The notes below the pieces were generated by a model, which saw nothing but the letters and a program-made list of their open reading frames with translations, had not been told where the DNA came from and made no database searches. A stretch of DNA of 64,000 nucleotides from Streptomyces sp. NBC_00273 (GTDB lineage Bacteria > Actinomycetota > Actinomycetes > Streptomycetales > Streptomycetaceae), in the NCBI RefSeq assembly GCF_036178145.1, contig NZ_CP108067.1:6895501-6959500 (forward strand). The letters are read 5' to 3'. Made by a program: the position numbers and the translations under genes. This document shows positions 46,477 through 55,583 of this stretch, piece after piece. Numbering within the stretch: position 1 is the stretch's first letter; the number at the start of each line of letters is the position of its first letter.

Positions 46477-47975
46477 CGTCCTGGCAGGACAAGAACATCA
46501 CCGTCGCCGGTCTCGGCGTGAGCGGCATCAGTGCCGCCCGCGCCCTGGCCGGCCTCGGCGCAGTGGTGACCGTCGTCGACAACGGTGACGGTGACGCGCA
46601 CCGCGTCCGGGCCGCCGAGCTCGAGTCGGAGGGCATCACCGTCCGCCTCGGCCGCCTCGCGGACGGCGGGCACGCGGGCGAGGTCCTGCCCGAGGGCACC
46701 GAACTGGTCGTCACCTCGCCCGGCTGGAAACCCGACAGCCCGCTGTTCGAGGCCGCGGCCGAAGCCGGCGTGGACGTGGTCGGGGACGTGGAGATCGCCT
46801 GGCTGCTGCGCGAGGTCGGCCAGGAGCGCCGCGCCGCACGGTCCGGCGAGGACGGGGCCGCGGCGCCCCGCAGGGCCCCGGCCCCCTGGCTCGCCATCAC
46901 CGGCACCAACGGCAAGACCACCACCACCCAGATGCTGGCGTCGATCCTGAAGGCCGCGGGCCTGCGCACCGCCGCCGTCGGCAACATCGGCACCCCGATC
47001 ATCGACGTGGTGCTCGGCGAGCAGGAGTACGACGTGCTCGCCGTCGAACTCTCCAGCTACCAGCTGCACTGGGCGCCCTCGCTGCGCGTCCACTCGGCGG
47101 CCGTGCTGAACCTGGCCCCCGACCACCTCGACTGGCACGGCTCGATGCAGGCGTACGCCGCCGACAAGGGCCGGATCTACGAGGGCAACACGGTCGCCTG
47201 CGTCTACAACGTCGCCGACCCGGCCACCGAGAACCTGGTCGTGGAGGCCGACGTCGAAGAGGGCTGCCGCGCGATCGGCTTCACCCTCGGCGCCCCCGGC
47301 CCCTCCATGCTCGGCGTCGTCGACGGCATCCTCGTCGACCGGGCCTTCGTGGAGAACCGGCAGAAGAACGCCCAGGAGCTCGCCGAGGTCACGGACGTCA
47401 ACCCGCCGGCCCCGCACAACATCGCCAACGCGCTCGCCGCCGCGGCCCTGGCCCGCGCCTTCGGCGTGGAGCCGCGCGCCGTCCGCGACGGGCTGCGCGA
47501 CTTCCGCCCCGACGCCCACCGCGTCGCGTACGTGGACGAGGTCGACTCGGTCACCTACATCGACGACTCCAAGGCCACCAACACGCACGCGGCCGAGGCC
47601 TCGCTCGCGGCCTTCGAGCCGGTCGTCTGGATCGCCGGCGGCCTCGCCAAGGGCGCGACCTTCGACGAGCTCGTGCAGAACGCCGCGAAGCGGCTGCGCG
47701 GCGCCGTGCTGATCGGCGCCGACCGGGCGCTCATCGCCGAGGCGCTGGCGCGACACGCCCCCGAGGTCCCGGTCGTCGACCTCGAACGGACCGACACTGG
47801 GGCGATGCTCGCAGCGGTCCGGGAAGCCGCCGCGCTCGCCGAGCCCGGCGACACGGTCCTGCTGGCACCTGCCTGCGCCTCGATGGACATGTTCGCGAAC
47901 TACAACAAGCGTGGGGACGCATTCGCCGACGCGGTGCGCGAACTGGCCGCCGAGAACGCTGCGGACACGGCCTAG
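46473..47975 (+). CDS. murD: UDP-MurNAc-L-Ala:D-Glu ligase
   Basis: A 500-residue Mur ligase adding D-glutamate. The N-terminal Rossmann part VAGLGVSGISAARAL binds UDP; ITGTNGKTTTTQM is the ATP site; LNLAPDHLDWHGSM and YIDDSKATNTHA are family signatures, and LLAPACASMDMF ends the C-terminal domain. An insertion of about 20 charged residues (GQERRAARSGEDGAAAPRRA) precedes the ATP site. Start GTG at 46473 overlaps the mraY stop; the 46422 frame extension was rejected. Confidence 0.95.
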   Translation: MTSWQDKNITVAGLGVSGISAARALAGLGAVVTVVDNGDGDAHRVRAAELESEGITVRLGRLADGGHAGEVLPEGTELVVTSPGWKPDSPLFEAAAEAGVDVVGDVEIAWLLREVGQERRAARSGEDGAAAPRRAPAPWLAITGTNGKTTTTQMLASILKAAGLRTAAVGNIGTPIIDVVLGEQEYDVLAVELSSYQLHWAPSLRVHSAAVLNLAPDHLDWHGSMQAYAADKGRIYEGNTVACVYNVADPATENLVVEADVEEGCRAIGFTLGAPGPSMLGVVDGILVDRAFVENRQKNAQELAEVTDVNPPAPHNIANALAAAALARAFGVEPRAVRDGLRDFRPDAHRVAYVDEVDSVTYIDDSKATNTHAAEASLAAFEPVVWIAGGLAKGATFDELVQNAAKRLRGAVLIGADRALIAEALARHAPEVPVVDLERTDTGAMLAAVREAAALAEPGDTVLLAPACASMDMFANYNKRGDAFADAVRELAAENAADTA

Positions 47976-48045
47976 GCCGGGGGCTCCGGGACAGGTTCCC
48001 TCCGGCCGGCAGCTCGCCTCGTACGAGTGGAGGGGAAGATCACAG

Positions 48046-49407
48046 ATGCCGGCCAAGCAGATGCTGCCGGGGCGGCGGCCGTCCGCCGTGAAGGCGCAGG
48101 GCCGCAAACGCCCTGCGGTGCGTTCGAAGCGGCCCGCCGGGCGCGGGCCGCTGGCCCGGCTGCGGCGTACGCAGCGGCAGTTGCAGAAGGCCTGGGACCG
48201 CCCGCTCACCGCCTATTACCTGATCTTCGGCAGTTCCCTGCTCATCACCGTGCTCGGCCTGGTGATGGTGTACTCGGCCTCGATGATCAAGGCCCTCCAG
48301 CTCGGCCTCGGCGACGCGTACTTCTTCAAGAAGCAGTTCCTGGCCGCCCTCATCGGTGGCGCACTCTTGATGGCCGCCTCCCGGATGCCGGTCAAACTGC
48401 ACCGGGCGCTCTCGTACCCGGTGCTCGCCGGCACGCTCTTCCTGATGGTCCTGGTCCAGGTCCCGGGGATAGGCGTCTCGATCAACGGCAACCAGAATTG
48501 GATCTCCCTTGGCGGTCCGTTCATGCTCCAGCCCAGTGAGTTCGGCAAACTGGCCCTGATCCTGTGGGGCGCCGACCTGCTGGCGCGCAAGGGCGACAAG
48601 GGGCTGCTGAGCCAGTGGAAGCACCTGTTGGTGCCGCTGGTCCCGGTGGCCTTCCTGCTGCTCGGGCTGATCATGCTGGGCGGGGACATGGGCACCGCGA
48701 TGATCCTCGGCGCCATCCTGTTCGGTCTGCTCTGGCTGGCCGGGGCCCCGACCCGGATGTTCGTCGGGGTGCTCGGCTTCGCGGGTGCGATCGTCGCACT
48801 GCTCATCAAGACGAGCCCGCACCGGATGGACCGGCTGGAATGCCTGGGGGCGACAGAACCGGGCAAGAACGACCTTTGCTGGCAGGCCGTTCACGGGATC
48901 TACGCCCTCGCCTCAGGTGGATGGTTCGGTTCCGGCCTGGGTGCAAGTGTGGAAAAATGGGGGCAACTACCCGAAGCCCACACCGACTTCATCTTCGCCA
49001 TCACCGGGGAGGAACTGGGTCTGGCGGGGACGCTGTCGGTGCTCGCCCTGTTCGCGGCTCTAGGCTATGCGGGTATCCGCGTGGCCGGACGCACGGAGGA
49101 TTCCTTCGTACGGTTTGCCGCGGGAGGCGTGACCACCTGGATCACGGCCCAGGCCGTGATCAACATCGGTGCGGTGCTCGGCCTGCTGCCGATCGCCGGA
49201 GTCCCGCTCCCGCTGTTCTCCTACGGAGGGTCAGCCCTGCTGCCGACCATGTTCGCGGTCGGACTGCTCATCGCCTTCGCGCGTGAGGAGCCGGCGGCGC
49301 GCGCGGCCCTCGCGATGCGACAGCCGAAGACCGGCTGGTGGCGGACCGGGGTGAGATGGAAGTCGATGAGACGGCGCGTCAAGAAGCGTCCGTCCGGAGA
49401 GCGGTGA
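48046..49407 (+). CDS. ftsW: septal peptidoglycan glycosyltransferase FtsW
   Basis: A 453-residue SEDS-family polymerase with ten membrane helices that polymerises lipid II at the septum. A 60-residue basic cytoplasmic N-terminus is followed by GLVMVYSASM, GNQNWISLGGPFMLQPSEFG, AHTDFIFAITGEELG (conserved Glu/Asp region) and PLPLFSYGGSALL near the end. Start ATG at 48046 follows GGAGGGG. A 70-base gap separates it from murD. Confidence 0.96.
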   Translation: MPAKQMLPGRRPSAVKAQGRKRPAVRSKRPAGRGPLARLRRTQRQLQKAWDRPLTAYYLIFGSSLLITVLGLVMVYSASMIKALQLGLGDAYFFKKQFLAALIGGALLMAASRMPVKLHRALSYPVLAGTLFLMVLVQVPGIGVSINGNQNWISLGGPFMLQPSEFGKLALILWGADLLARKGDKGLLSQWKHLLVPLVPVAFLLLGLIMLGGDMGTAMILGAILFGLLWLAGAPTRMFVGVLGFAGAIVALLIKTSPHRMDRLECLGATEPGKNDLCWQAVHGIYALASGGWFGSGLGASVEKWGQLPEAHTDFIFAITGEELGLAGTLSVLALFAALGYAGIRVAGRTEDSFVRFAAGGVTTWITAQAVINIGAVLGLLPIAGVPLPLFSYGGSALLPTMFAVGLLIAFAREEPAARAALAMRQPKTGWWRTGVRWKSMRRRVKKRPSGER

Positions 49408-49413
49408 AATTCG

Positions 49414-50508
49414 GTGCATGTCGTACTCGCCGGTGGGGGGACCGCCGGCCACATCGAGCCGGCGCTCGCCCTCGCGGACGCCCTGCGCAGGCAGGACCCT
49501 TCAGTGGGCATCACCGCCCTCGGCACGGAGCGCGGACTGGAAACCCGCCTGGTGCCGGAACGCGGCTACGAGCTGGGCCTGATCCCGGCCGTTCCGCTGC
49601 CCCGCAAGCCGACCCCGGAACTGATCACCGTCCCGGGACGGCTGCGCGGCACCATCAAGGCCGCGGAGGAGATCCTGATCCGCACCAAGGCCGACTGCGT
49701 CGTCGGCTTCGGCGGCTACGTGGCCCTGCCCGGCTACCTCGCGGCCAAGCGCCTCGGGGTGCCGATCATCGTCCACGAGGCCAACGCCAGGCCCGGACTG
49801 GCCAATAAGATCGGCTCCCGGTACGCGCACGCCGTCGCGGTCTCCACCCCCGACAGCAAGCTGCGCGGCGCCCGCTACGTGGGCATCCCGCTGCGCCGCT
49901 CCATCTCCACCCTGGACCGGGCCGCGGTCCGCCCGGAGGCGCGCGCCGCCTTCGGCCTGGACCCCAACCTGCCCACGCTGCTGGTCTCCGGCGGCTCGCA
50001 GGGCGCCCGTCGCCTCAACGAGACGATCCAGCAGGTCGCGTCGACCCTCCAGCGCTCCGGGATCCAGATCCTGCACGCCGTCGGGCCGAAGAACGAACTG
50101 CCGCGTGTCGACAACATGCCCGGGATGCCGCCGTATGTGCCGGTACCGTACGTGGACCGGATGGATCTCGCGTACGCCGCCGCCGACATGATGCTGTGCC
50201 GCGCGGGAGCGATGACCGTCGCCGAACTCTCCGCCGTCGGGCTCCCCGCCGCCTACGTCCCGTTGCCGATCGGCAACGGTGAACAGCGGCTCAACGCCCA
50301 GCCGGTGGTCAAGGCCGGCGGCGGCCTGCTCGTGGACGACGCGGAGCTGACGCCCGACTGGGTGCTCAGCCAGGTCCTCCCGGTGCTGTCCGACCCGCAC
50401 CGCCTGTACGAGATGTCCCGGGCCGCCGGTGAGTTCGGCCGCCGGGACGCCGACGAGCTCCTGGTCGGCATGGTCTACGAGGCGATCGCGGCCCACAGAT
50501 CCCGCTGA
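49414..50508 (+). CDS. murG: UDP-GlcNAc:lipid I N-acetylglucosaminyltransferase
   Basis: A 364-residue peripheral membrane GT28 glycosyltransferase that converts lipid I to lipid [18 protein letters not shown] is the first Gly-rich loop, [15 protein letters not shown] and [12 protein letters not shown] follow, [14 protein letters not shown] is the second and [18 protein letters not shown] the donor-binding motif. Start GTG at 49414, 6 bases after ftsW. murC, which follows murG in mycobacteria, is absent; ftsQ comes next. Confidence 0.96.
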   Translation: MHVVLAGGGTAGHIEPALALADALRRQDPSVGITALGTERGLETRLVPERGYELGLIPAVPLPRKPTPELITVPGRLRGTIKAAEEILIRTKADCVVGFGGYVALPGYLAAKRLGVPIIVHEANARPGLANKIGSRYAHAVAVSTPDSKLRGARYVGIPLRRSISTLDRAAVRPEARAAFGLDPNLPTLLVSGGSQGARRLNETIQQVASTLQRSGIQILHAVGPKNELPRVDNMPGMPPYVPVPYVDRMDLAYAAADMMLCRAGAMTVAELSAVGLPAAYVPLPIGNGEQRLNAQPVVKAGGGLLVDDAELTPDWVLSQVLPVLSDPHRLYEMSRAAGEFGRRDADELLVGMVYEAIAAHRSR

Positions 50509-50537
50509 GGCGGGTAGCGAGACGCAGGAGGCAGGGA

Positions 50538-51401
50538 GTGGCCGGAGGGACGACCGCGCGGCGCGGAACACCGTTTTCTGATCGGTCCGGCCCGACTGCC
50601 CGCAAGGGCACCGGCGCTCCCAAGCCGCCGAAGCCTCCCAAGGCCCCGAAGGCCCCGAAGTCGGCTCGGGGGGCCGGCCCCCGGGGCCCCGGCGCACGCC
50701 TGCGCCGGGGCCCCGTGTTGGCCTCCCTGGCCGCCGCGGTGGTCCTCGTCGCGGGCGGCACCTGGGTGCTCTACGGCTCGTCCTGGCTCCGCGTGGAGAA
50801 GGTCACCGCCACCGGCATGGACGTGCTCACCTCCGAGCAGGTCCTCGGCGCCGCGGCCGTCCCGGTCGGCGCGCCCCTGGTGGGCGTCGACACCGAGGAG
50901 ATCGAGGGCCGGGTCCGCGGCCGGCTGCCCCGCATCGATTCGGTCGACGTGGTGCGGGCCTGGCCGCACGGCATCGGTCTGAAAGTAACGGAACGCAAAC
51001 CCGTCCTGCTCATCAAAAAGGACGCCAACTTCGTGGAAGTGGACGCATCGGGTGTGCGATTCGACACGGTTCCGAAAGCACCCGCGGGTGTTCCGGTCCT
51101 CGAATTGAACGCCGGTCGATCGCCGAGCGCCCGCCGCTTCGACGAGGAACGGCTGCTGCACGAGGCCGTACTCGTCGCGGGCGCCCTCCCGGAGCCGATC
51201 GCCAAGGAAACCGTGCAGGTCAAGGTGGGTTCCTACGATTCGGTCGTTCTGGAGCTCACCGGGGGCCGGTCTGTGACGTGGGGGAGCGGTGAACAGAGCG
51301 ATGCGAAGGGACGTGCATTGAACGCTTTGTTGAAAGCCGCTCCCAAGGCCGCCCGCTTCGACGTGAGCGTCCCCACCGCCCCTGCTGCGTCCGGGAGTTG
51401 A
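50538..51401 (+). CDS. ftsQ: cell division protein FtsQ (DivIB)
   Basis: A 287-residue single-pass membrane protein. The cytoplasmic N-terminus has the Pro/Lys repeat PKPPKPPKAPKAPK, then a helix (about 58-80), then the POTRA domain (LRVEKVTATGMDVLTSEQVL onward) and the beta domain. It links early and late divisome proteins. Start GTG at 50538 follows GGAGGCAGGGA. A 279-base control region separates it from ftsZ. Confidence 0.93.
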   Translation: MAGGTTARRGTPFSDRSGPTARKGTGAPKPPKPPKAPKAPKSARGAGPRGPGARLRRGPVLASLAAAVVLVAGGTWVLYGSSWLRVEKVTATGMDVLTSEQVLGAAAVPVGAPLVGVDTEEIEGRVRGRLPRIDSVDVVRAWPHGIGLKVTERKPVLLIKKDANFVEVDASGVRFDTVPKAPAGVPVLELNAGRSPSARRFDEERLLHEAVLVAGALPEPIAKETVQVKVGSYDSVVLELTGGRSVTWGSGEQSDAKGRALNALLKAAPKAARFDVSVPTAPAASGS

Positions 51402-51680
51402 CGTCCGGTCCAACAGCGGCGCACCCTGGTTGGCCAGCGATACGGGTGATCACATAGGGTGAAAAGAAAAACGGGAGGTTCGGCGTGTTCGTTGAACACG
51501 CGCTACTTGTCGACTTAGTGTCCTGTTCGGAAGAGTCCGAGGAACAGGCACACCCCTAACCCTAAACTTCAGGGTGAGGGTTCGGGTCGGCGCGTTCGGA
51601 CCGTCCCTATTTCGGCATCAGTCGTCGCAACGCAGGCCCGCGAGGCGGCGACACGTAACTCGAGGCGAGAGGCCTTCGAC
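51402..51680 (+). promoter_or_regulatory. ftsZ control region
   Basis: No gene. It holds the palindrome GCGTGTTC-GTT-GAACACGC (51483-51501), a second inverted repeat CCTGTTCGGA...GAACAGG (51522-51548), a third AACCCT...AGGGT (51558-51575) and GACAC at 51650-51654, the core motif bound by WhiA. Streptomyces ftsZ is known to have several promoters, one for sporulation. Apart from the promoter listed separately I cannot assign them. Confidence 0.65.
51492..51521 (+). promoter_or_regulatory. probable ftsZ promoter
   Basis: TTGAAC (51492-51497) and TAGTGT (51516-51521) with an 18-nt spacer. The -35 box is part of the 8-bp palindrome at 51483-51501 and the -10 box is followed at once by a second inverted repeat, so a regulator could act at either side. 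The leader would be about 150 nt. Confidence 0.6.
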
Positions 51681-52886
51681 GTGGCAGCACCGCAGAACTA
51701 CCTCGCAGTCATCAAGGTCATCGGTGTCGGCGGCGGTGGTGTCAATGCCATCAACCGAATGATCGAGGTCGGTCTCAAGGGCGTCGAGTTCATCGCCATC
51801 AACACGGACGCCCAGGCGCTGTTGATGAGCGACGCCGACGTCAAGCTCGACGTCGGCCGGGAACTCACCCGTGGCCTCGGCGCCGGCGCCAACCCGGCCG
51901 TCGGTCGCAAGGCGGCAGAGGACCACCGCGAGGAGATCGAGGAGGTCCTCAAGGGGGCCGACATGGTCTTCGTCACCGCCGGTGAGGGCGGCGGCACCGG
52001 CACCGGCGGCGCACCTGTCGTCGCCAACATCGCGCGCTCGCTGGGCGCCCTGACGATCGGTGTGGTCACCCGACCGTTCACCTTCGAGGGCCGGCGCCGC
52101 GCGAACCAGGCGGAGGACGGCATCGCCGAGCTCCGCGAAGAGGTCGACACCCTCATCGTCATCCCCAACGACCGACTGCTGTCCATCTCGGACCGCCAGG
52201 TCAGCGTGCTCGACGCCTTCAAGTCGGCCGACCAGGTCCTGCTCTCGGGCGTCCAGGGCATCACCGACCTCATCACCACCCCGGGTCTGATCAACCTCGA
52301 CTTCGCCGACGTCAAGTCCGTGATGTCCGAGGCCGGCTCGGCCCTGATGGGCATCGGCTCGGCCCGCGGCGACGACCGCGCCGTGGCCGCCGCCGAGATG
52401 GCGATCTCCTCGCCGCTCCTGGAGGCGTCCATCGACGGCGCCCGTGGCGTGCTGCTCTCCATCTCCGGTGGCTCGGACCTCGGTCTCTTCGAGATCAACG
52501 AGGCCGCGCAGCTGGTCAGCGAGGCCGCGCACCCCGAGGCCAACATCATCTTCGGCGCCGTCATCGACGACGCGCTCGGCGACGAGGTACGGGTCACCGT
52601 CATCGCGGCCGGGTTCGACGGCGGACAGCCCCCGGCCCGCCGGGACAACGTCATCGGCGCCGCGTCCACCAAGCGCGAGGAGCCGGCCCCGGCTCCGGTC
52701 CGCGCCGCCGAGCCGGTCCGCCCGGCCTTCGGCGGCCTCGGATCGGTCACCCCGCGCGAGGAGCCCCCGGCTCCGGTCGAGCCGGCTCCGGTCGAGGTCC
52801 AGGCCCCCGCGCCGCAGGTCCCCACGGCCCGGCCGTACCAGGACAGCCCGGCCGAAGAGCTGGATGTTCCGGACTTCTTGAAGTGA
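51681..52886 (+). CDS. ftsZ: cell division GTPase FtsZ
   Basis: A 401-residue tubulin homologue that forms the division ring and, in Streptomyces, the ladders of sporulation septa. [17 protein letters not shown] starts the nucleotide domain, [10 protein letters not shown] (101-110) is the tubulin signature and [11 protein letters not shown] the catalytic T7 loop. A Pro/Ala-rich linker leads to the C-terminal peptide DVPDFLK that binds SepF. Start GTG at 51681 with GAGAGG ahead. GTGA overlap with pgeF. Confidence 0.98.
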   Translation: MAAPQNYLAVIKVIGVGGGGVNAINRMIEVGLKGVEFIAINTDAQALLMSDADVKLDVGRELTRGLGAGANPAVGRKAAEDHREEIEEVLKGADMVFVTAGEGGGTGTGGAPVVANIARSLGALTIGVVTRPFTFEGRRRANQAEDGIAELREEVDTLIVIPNDRLLSISDRQVSVLDAFKSADQVLLSGVQGITDLITTPGLINLDFADVKSVMSEAGSALMGIGSARGDDRAVAAAEMAISSPLLEASIDGARGVLLSISGGSDLGLFEINEAAQLVSEAAHPEANIIFGAVIDDALGDEVRVTVIAAGFDGGQPPARRDNVIGAASTKREEPAPAPVRAAEPVRPAFGGLGSVTPREEPPAPVEPAPVEVQAPAPQVPTARPYQDSPAEELDVPDFLK

Positions 52887-53671
52887 CACCAGAGCAGCAT
52901 CACGTGGGCGGCGCCCACTTCGCCTTCACCGACCGGTGGGGCGGAGTGAGCGCCGTTCCGTACGAGGAGCTCAATCTCGGCGGCGCGGTCGGAGACGACC
53001 CGGCCGCCGTTCTCGCGAACCGGGCACGGGCGGCGAAGTCCCTGGGCCTGGCGCCGGACCGGGTGGTCTGGATGAACCAGGTGCACGGCCGGGACGTGGC
53101 CGTGGTGGACGGGCCCTGGGGTGCGGACGCCGAGGTCCCGGCGGTGGACGCGGTGGTGACCGCCCGTCGGGGGCTCGCCCTCGCGGTGCTCACCGCCGAC
53201 TGCACGCCGGTCCTGCTGGCGGACCCGGTCGCCGGGGTCGTGGCGGCCGCCCACGCCGGGCGGCCGGGACTGGTCGCCGGGGTGGTGCCCGCCGCCGTCG
53301 AGGCGATGGTCGCCCTCGGGGCCGATCCCGGGCGGATCGTCGCCCGGACCGGACCGGCCGTCTGCGGACACTGCTACGAGGTGCCGGCCGAGATGCGGGA
53401 GGCGGTGGCGGACGTCGTCCCCGCCGCCCGGGCCGAGACGAGCTGGGGGACACCGGCCGTCGACGTGGTCGCCGGGGTGCACGCCCAGCTCGCCGAGGCG
53501 GGGGTGGTGAACAGTGGCCGTTCCCCGGTCTGCACACTGGAGTCGCGGGACCACTTCTCGTACCGCCGCGACCGGGTGACCGGACGCCTGGCCGGATATG
53601 TCTGGTTGACGGAGCTTTCCGGGGGGACGACCCCCGGACCGCCGGGGGAAAAGAAGAATGACGGATCGTAA
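52883..53671 (+). CDS. pgeF: peptidoglycan editing factor PgeF (YlmD, laccase domain)
   Basis: A 262-residue protein of the DUF152/multicopper polyphenol oxidase-like family. In other bacteria PgeF removes wrongly built UDP-MurNAc-Ser products. The metal triad His69 (NQVHG), Cys107 (LTADCTP) and His124 (AHAG) is present, but the usual HAGWRG is HAGRPG here. [12 protein letters not shown] near 158-168 is conserved. Overlaps ftsZ by 4 bases and ylmE by 14. Confidence 0.88.
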   Translation: MTPEQHHVGGAHFAFTDRWGGVSAVPYEELNLGGAVGDDPAAVLANRARAAKSLGLAPDRVVWMNQVHGRDVAVVDGPWGADAEVPAVDAVVTARRGLALAVLTADCTPVLLADPVAGVVAAAHAGRPGLVAGVVPAAVEAMVALGADPGRIVARTGPAVCGHCYEVPAEMREAVADVVPAARAETSWGTPAVDVVAGVHAQLAEAGVVNSGRSPVCTLESRDHFSYRRDRVTGRLAGYVWLTELSGGTTPGPPGEKKNDGS

Positions 53672-54377
53672 GTCGGAGCTCGCCGAGAACCTGGCGCGGG
53701 TGGAGGAACGCATCTCGTCCGCGTGCGCGGCGGCGGGGCGGGGACGGGAAGAGGTGACGCTCATCGTGGTCACCAAGACCTACCCCGCGAGCGACGTACG
53801 ACTGCTGGCGGACCTGGGCGTCCGTCATGTTGCGGAAAATCGTGACCAGGATGCCGCCCCCAAGGCCGCGGCCTGCGCGGATCTGCCGCTCAGCTGGCAC
53901 TTCGTCGGTCAGTTGCAGACGAACAAAGTCCGTTCCGTGGCGGGATACGCGCACGTCGTGCAGTCGGTCGACCGGCCGAAGCTCGTGACCGCCCTCTCGG
54001 CGGCCGCGGTGAACGCGGGTCGGGAGCTCGGTTGCCTCGTGCAGATCGCCCTCGACGCGGAGTCGGGGGAGCGCGGGGCCCGCGGCGGCGCGGCGCCGGA
54101 ACAGCTCGCGGAGTTGGCGGACCTCGTCGCCGGGGCCCCGGGACTGCGCATCGACGGCCTGATGACGGTCGCTCCGCTTTCCGGCCAGTACGCGGGCCGC
54201 GAACGGGCCGCCTTCGAGGGGCTGATGGAATTGTCATCCCGCATGCGCGTGGACCATCCGGCTGCCACGATGGTGTCGGCCGGGATGAGCGCAGACCTGG
54301 AACAGGCCGTGGCGGCCGGTGCGACACATGTACGCGTCGGCACTGCGGTACTCGGCGCGAGACCCCGGCTCGGGTAA
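53658..54377 (+). CDS. ylmE: YggS-family pyridoxal phosphate homeostasis protein
   Basis: A 239-residue alanine-racemase-fold protein that binds PLP (Lys40 in VVTKTYP) and buffers PLP levels; no enzyme activity is known. HVAENRDQD, WHFVGQLQTNKVR, GLMTVAPL and SAGMSADLEQAV are family segments. ylmE precedes sepF in many Gram-positive bacteria, and deletion affects sporulation in Streptomyces in the literature as I recall it. Confidence 0.93.
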   Translation: MTDRKSELAENLARVEERISSACAAAGRGREEVTLIVVTKTYPASDVRLLADLGVRHVAENRDQDAAPKAAACADLPLSWHFVGQLQTNKVRSVAGYAHVVQSVDRPKLVTALSAAAVNAGRELGCLVQIALDAESGERGARGGAAPEQLAELADLVAGAPGLRIDGLMTVAPLSGQYAGRERAAFEGLMELSSRMRVDHPAATMVSAGMSADLEQAVAAGATHVRVGTAVLGARPRLG

Positions 54378-54526
54378 CGTCGCGAAGAAAGTCGGACCAC
54401 AGCAGAAAATATGGTCATTCCCGCTGATGAGCGGGCAGACCTAGTGGATCGCGGGCAGTTGGTGACATTCGTGACACGGCGGCACCTGCGACAGGGCGAT
54501 CCACCACAGAGCGGAGGACTCGGAGA

Positions 54527-55144
54527 ATGGCCGGCGCGATGCGCAAGATGGCGGTCTACCTCGGCCTCGTGGAGGACGACCGGTACGACAACCCGGGGTA
54601 CGACCCCGACGACGAGTTCGAGCCCGAGCCGGAGATGGAGCGGGCTCGGGAGCGGGATCGCCGACAGCAGCCCGTGCACCAAGCGCCCGTATCGGACGAA
54701 CCGGTACGAGCACCACAGCCTCCGGCGCAGCGCGAACCTATCCCAATTCCGGTGGAAAGCGGACGTCCTGCGCGAATCGCCCCCGTGGCATCCATCACAC
54801 CTGATCGTACGAACCTGGAGAAGAACGCCCCCGTGATCATGCCCAAGGTCGTCTCCGAGCGGGAGCCGTACCGCATCACGACGCTGCACCCCCGGACCTA
54901 CAACGAGGCCCGTACCATCGGGGAACACTTCCGTGAGGGCACTCCGGTGATCATGAATCTCACGGAGATGGACGACACGGATGCGAAGCGTCTCGTGGAC
55001 TTCGCCGCCGGACTCGTCTTCGGTCTGCACGGCAGCATTGAACGCGTGACACAGAAGGTGTTCCTGCTGTCGCCTGCTAACGTCGATGTCACGGCGGAGG
55101 ACAAGGCCCGCATCGCGGAGGGCGGGTTCTTCAACCAAAGCTAG
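54527..55144 (+). CDS. sepF: FtsZ membrane anchor SepF
   Basis: A 205-residue protein. The N-terminal [14 protein letters not shown] is the amphipathic membrane-binding helix; an acidic then Arg/Gln/Pro-rich linker follows; the C-terminal SepF domain starts at [20 protein letters not shown] and contains [10 protein letters not shown] and [20 protein letters not shown]. It anchors and aligns FtsZ filaments in bacteria lacking FtsA. Start ATG at 54527 has GGAGGACTCGGAG ahead. Confidence 0.95.
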   Translation: MAGAMRKMAVYLGLVEDDRYDNPGYDPDDEFEPEPEMERARERDRRQQPVHQAPVSDEPVRAPQPPAQREPIPIPVESGRPARIAPVASITPDRTNLEKNAPVIMPKVVSEREPYRITTLHPRTYNEARTIGEHFREGTPVIMNLTEMDDTDAKRLVDFAAGLVFGLHGSIERVTQKVFLLSPANVDVTAEDKARIAEGGFFNQS

Positions 55145-55204
55145 ACCGATCCGTCAGACACGGGGCCGGGAACACAGCGGGAGCAGGGGAGAGGGAAGCA
55201 CGGA

Positions 55205-55501
55205 ATGGGTGTCGCACTGCAAGTGATCTACTTCGCCTTGGGGTGCTTCCTCGTCGTGCTGATCTTCCGCCTGGTCATGGACTACGTGTTCCAGTTCGCA
55301 CGTTCCTGGACACCCGGCAAGGCGATGGTGGTCGTACTGGAGGCCACCTACAGCGTCACCGATCCACCGCTCAAGCTTCTTCGGCGGGTCATTCCGCCGT
55401 TGCGTCTCGGGGGCGTGGCACTCGACCTGTCCTTCTTCGTTCTGATGATCATCGTTTACATCCTCATCAGTTTCGTGCGCACCGCTGCGAGCGGCTTGTG
55501 A
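55205..55501 (+). CDS. ylmG: YggT/YlmG family membrane protein
   Basis: A 98-residue protein with two hydrophobic segments, one near the start (VIYFALGCFLVVLIFRLV) and one near the end (LSFFVLMIIVYILISFV), around the conserved TYSVTDPPLKLLRRVIPPLR. The family sits between sepF and divIVA in Gram-positive bacteria and is tied to division or envelope function without a defined activity. Start ATG at 55205 follows GAGAGGGAAGC. Confidence 0.92.
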   Translation: MGVALQVIYFALGCFLVVLIFRLVMDYVFQFARSWTPGKAMVVVLEATYSVTDPPLKLLRRVIPPLRLGGVALDLSFFVLMIIVYILISFVRTAASGL

Positions 55502-55583
55502 ACGATGTGCTTCCCCGCGGGCGCGGGGACAGTCCCGATACGGTCTTGCCGACTGCCGACGACTACGTAGAGGTGAAGAAGAC

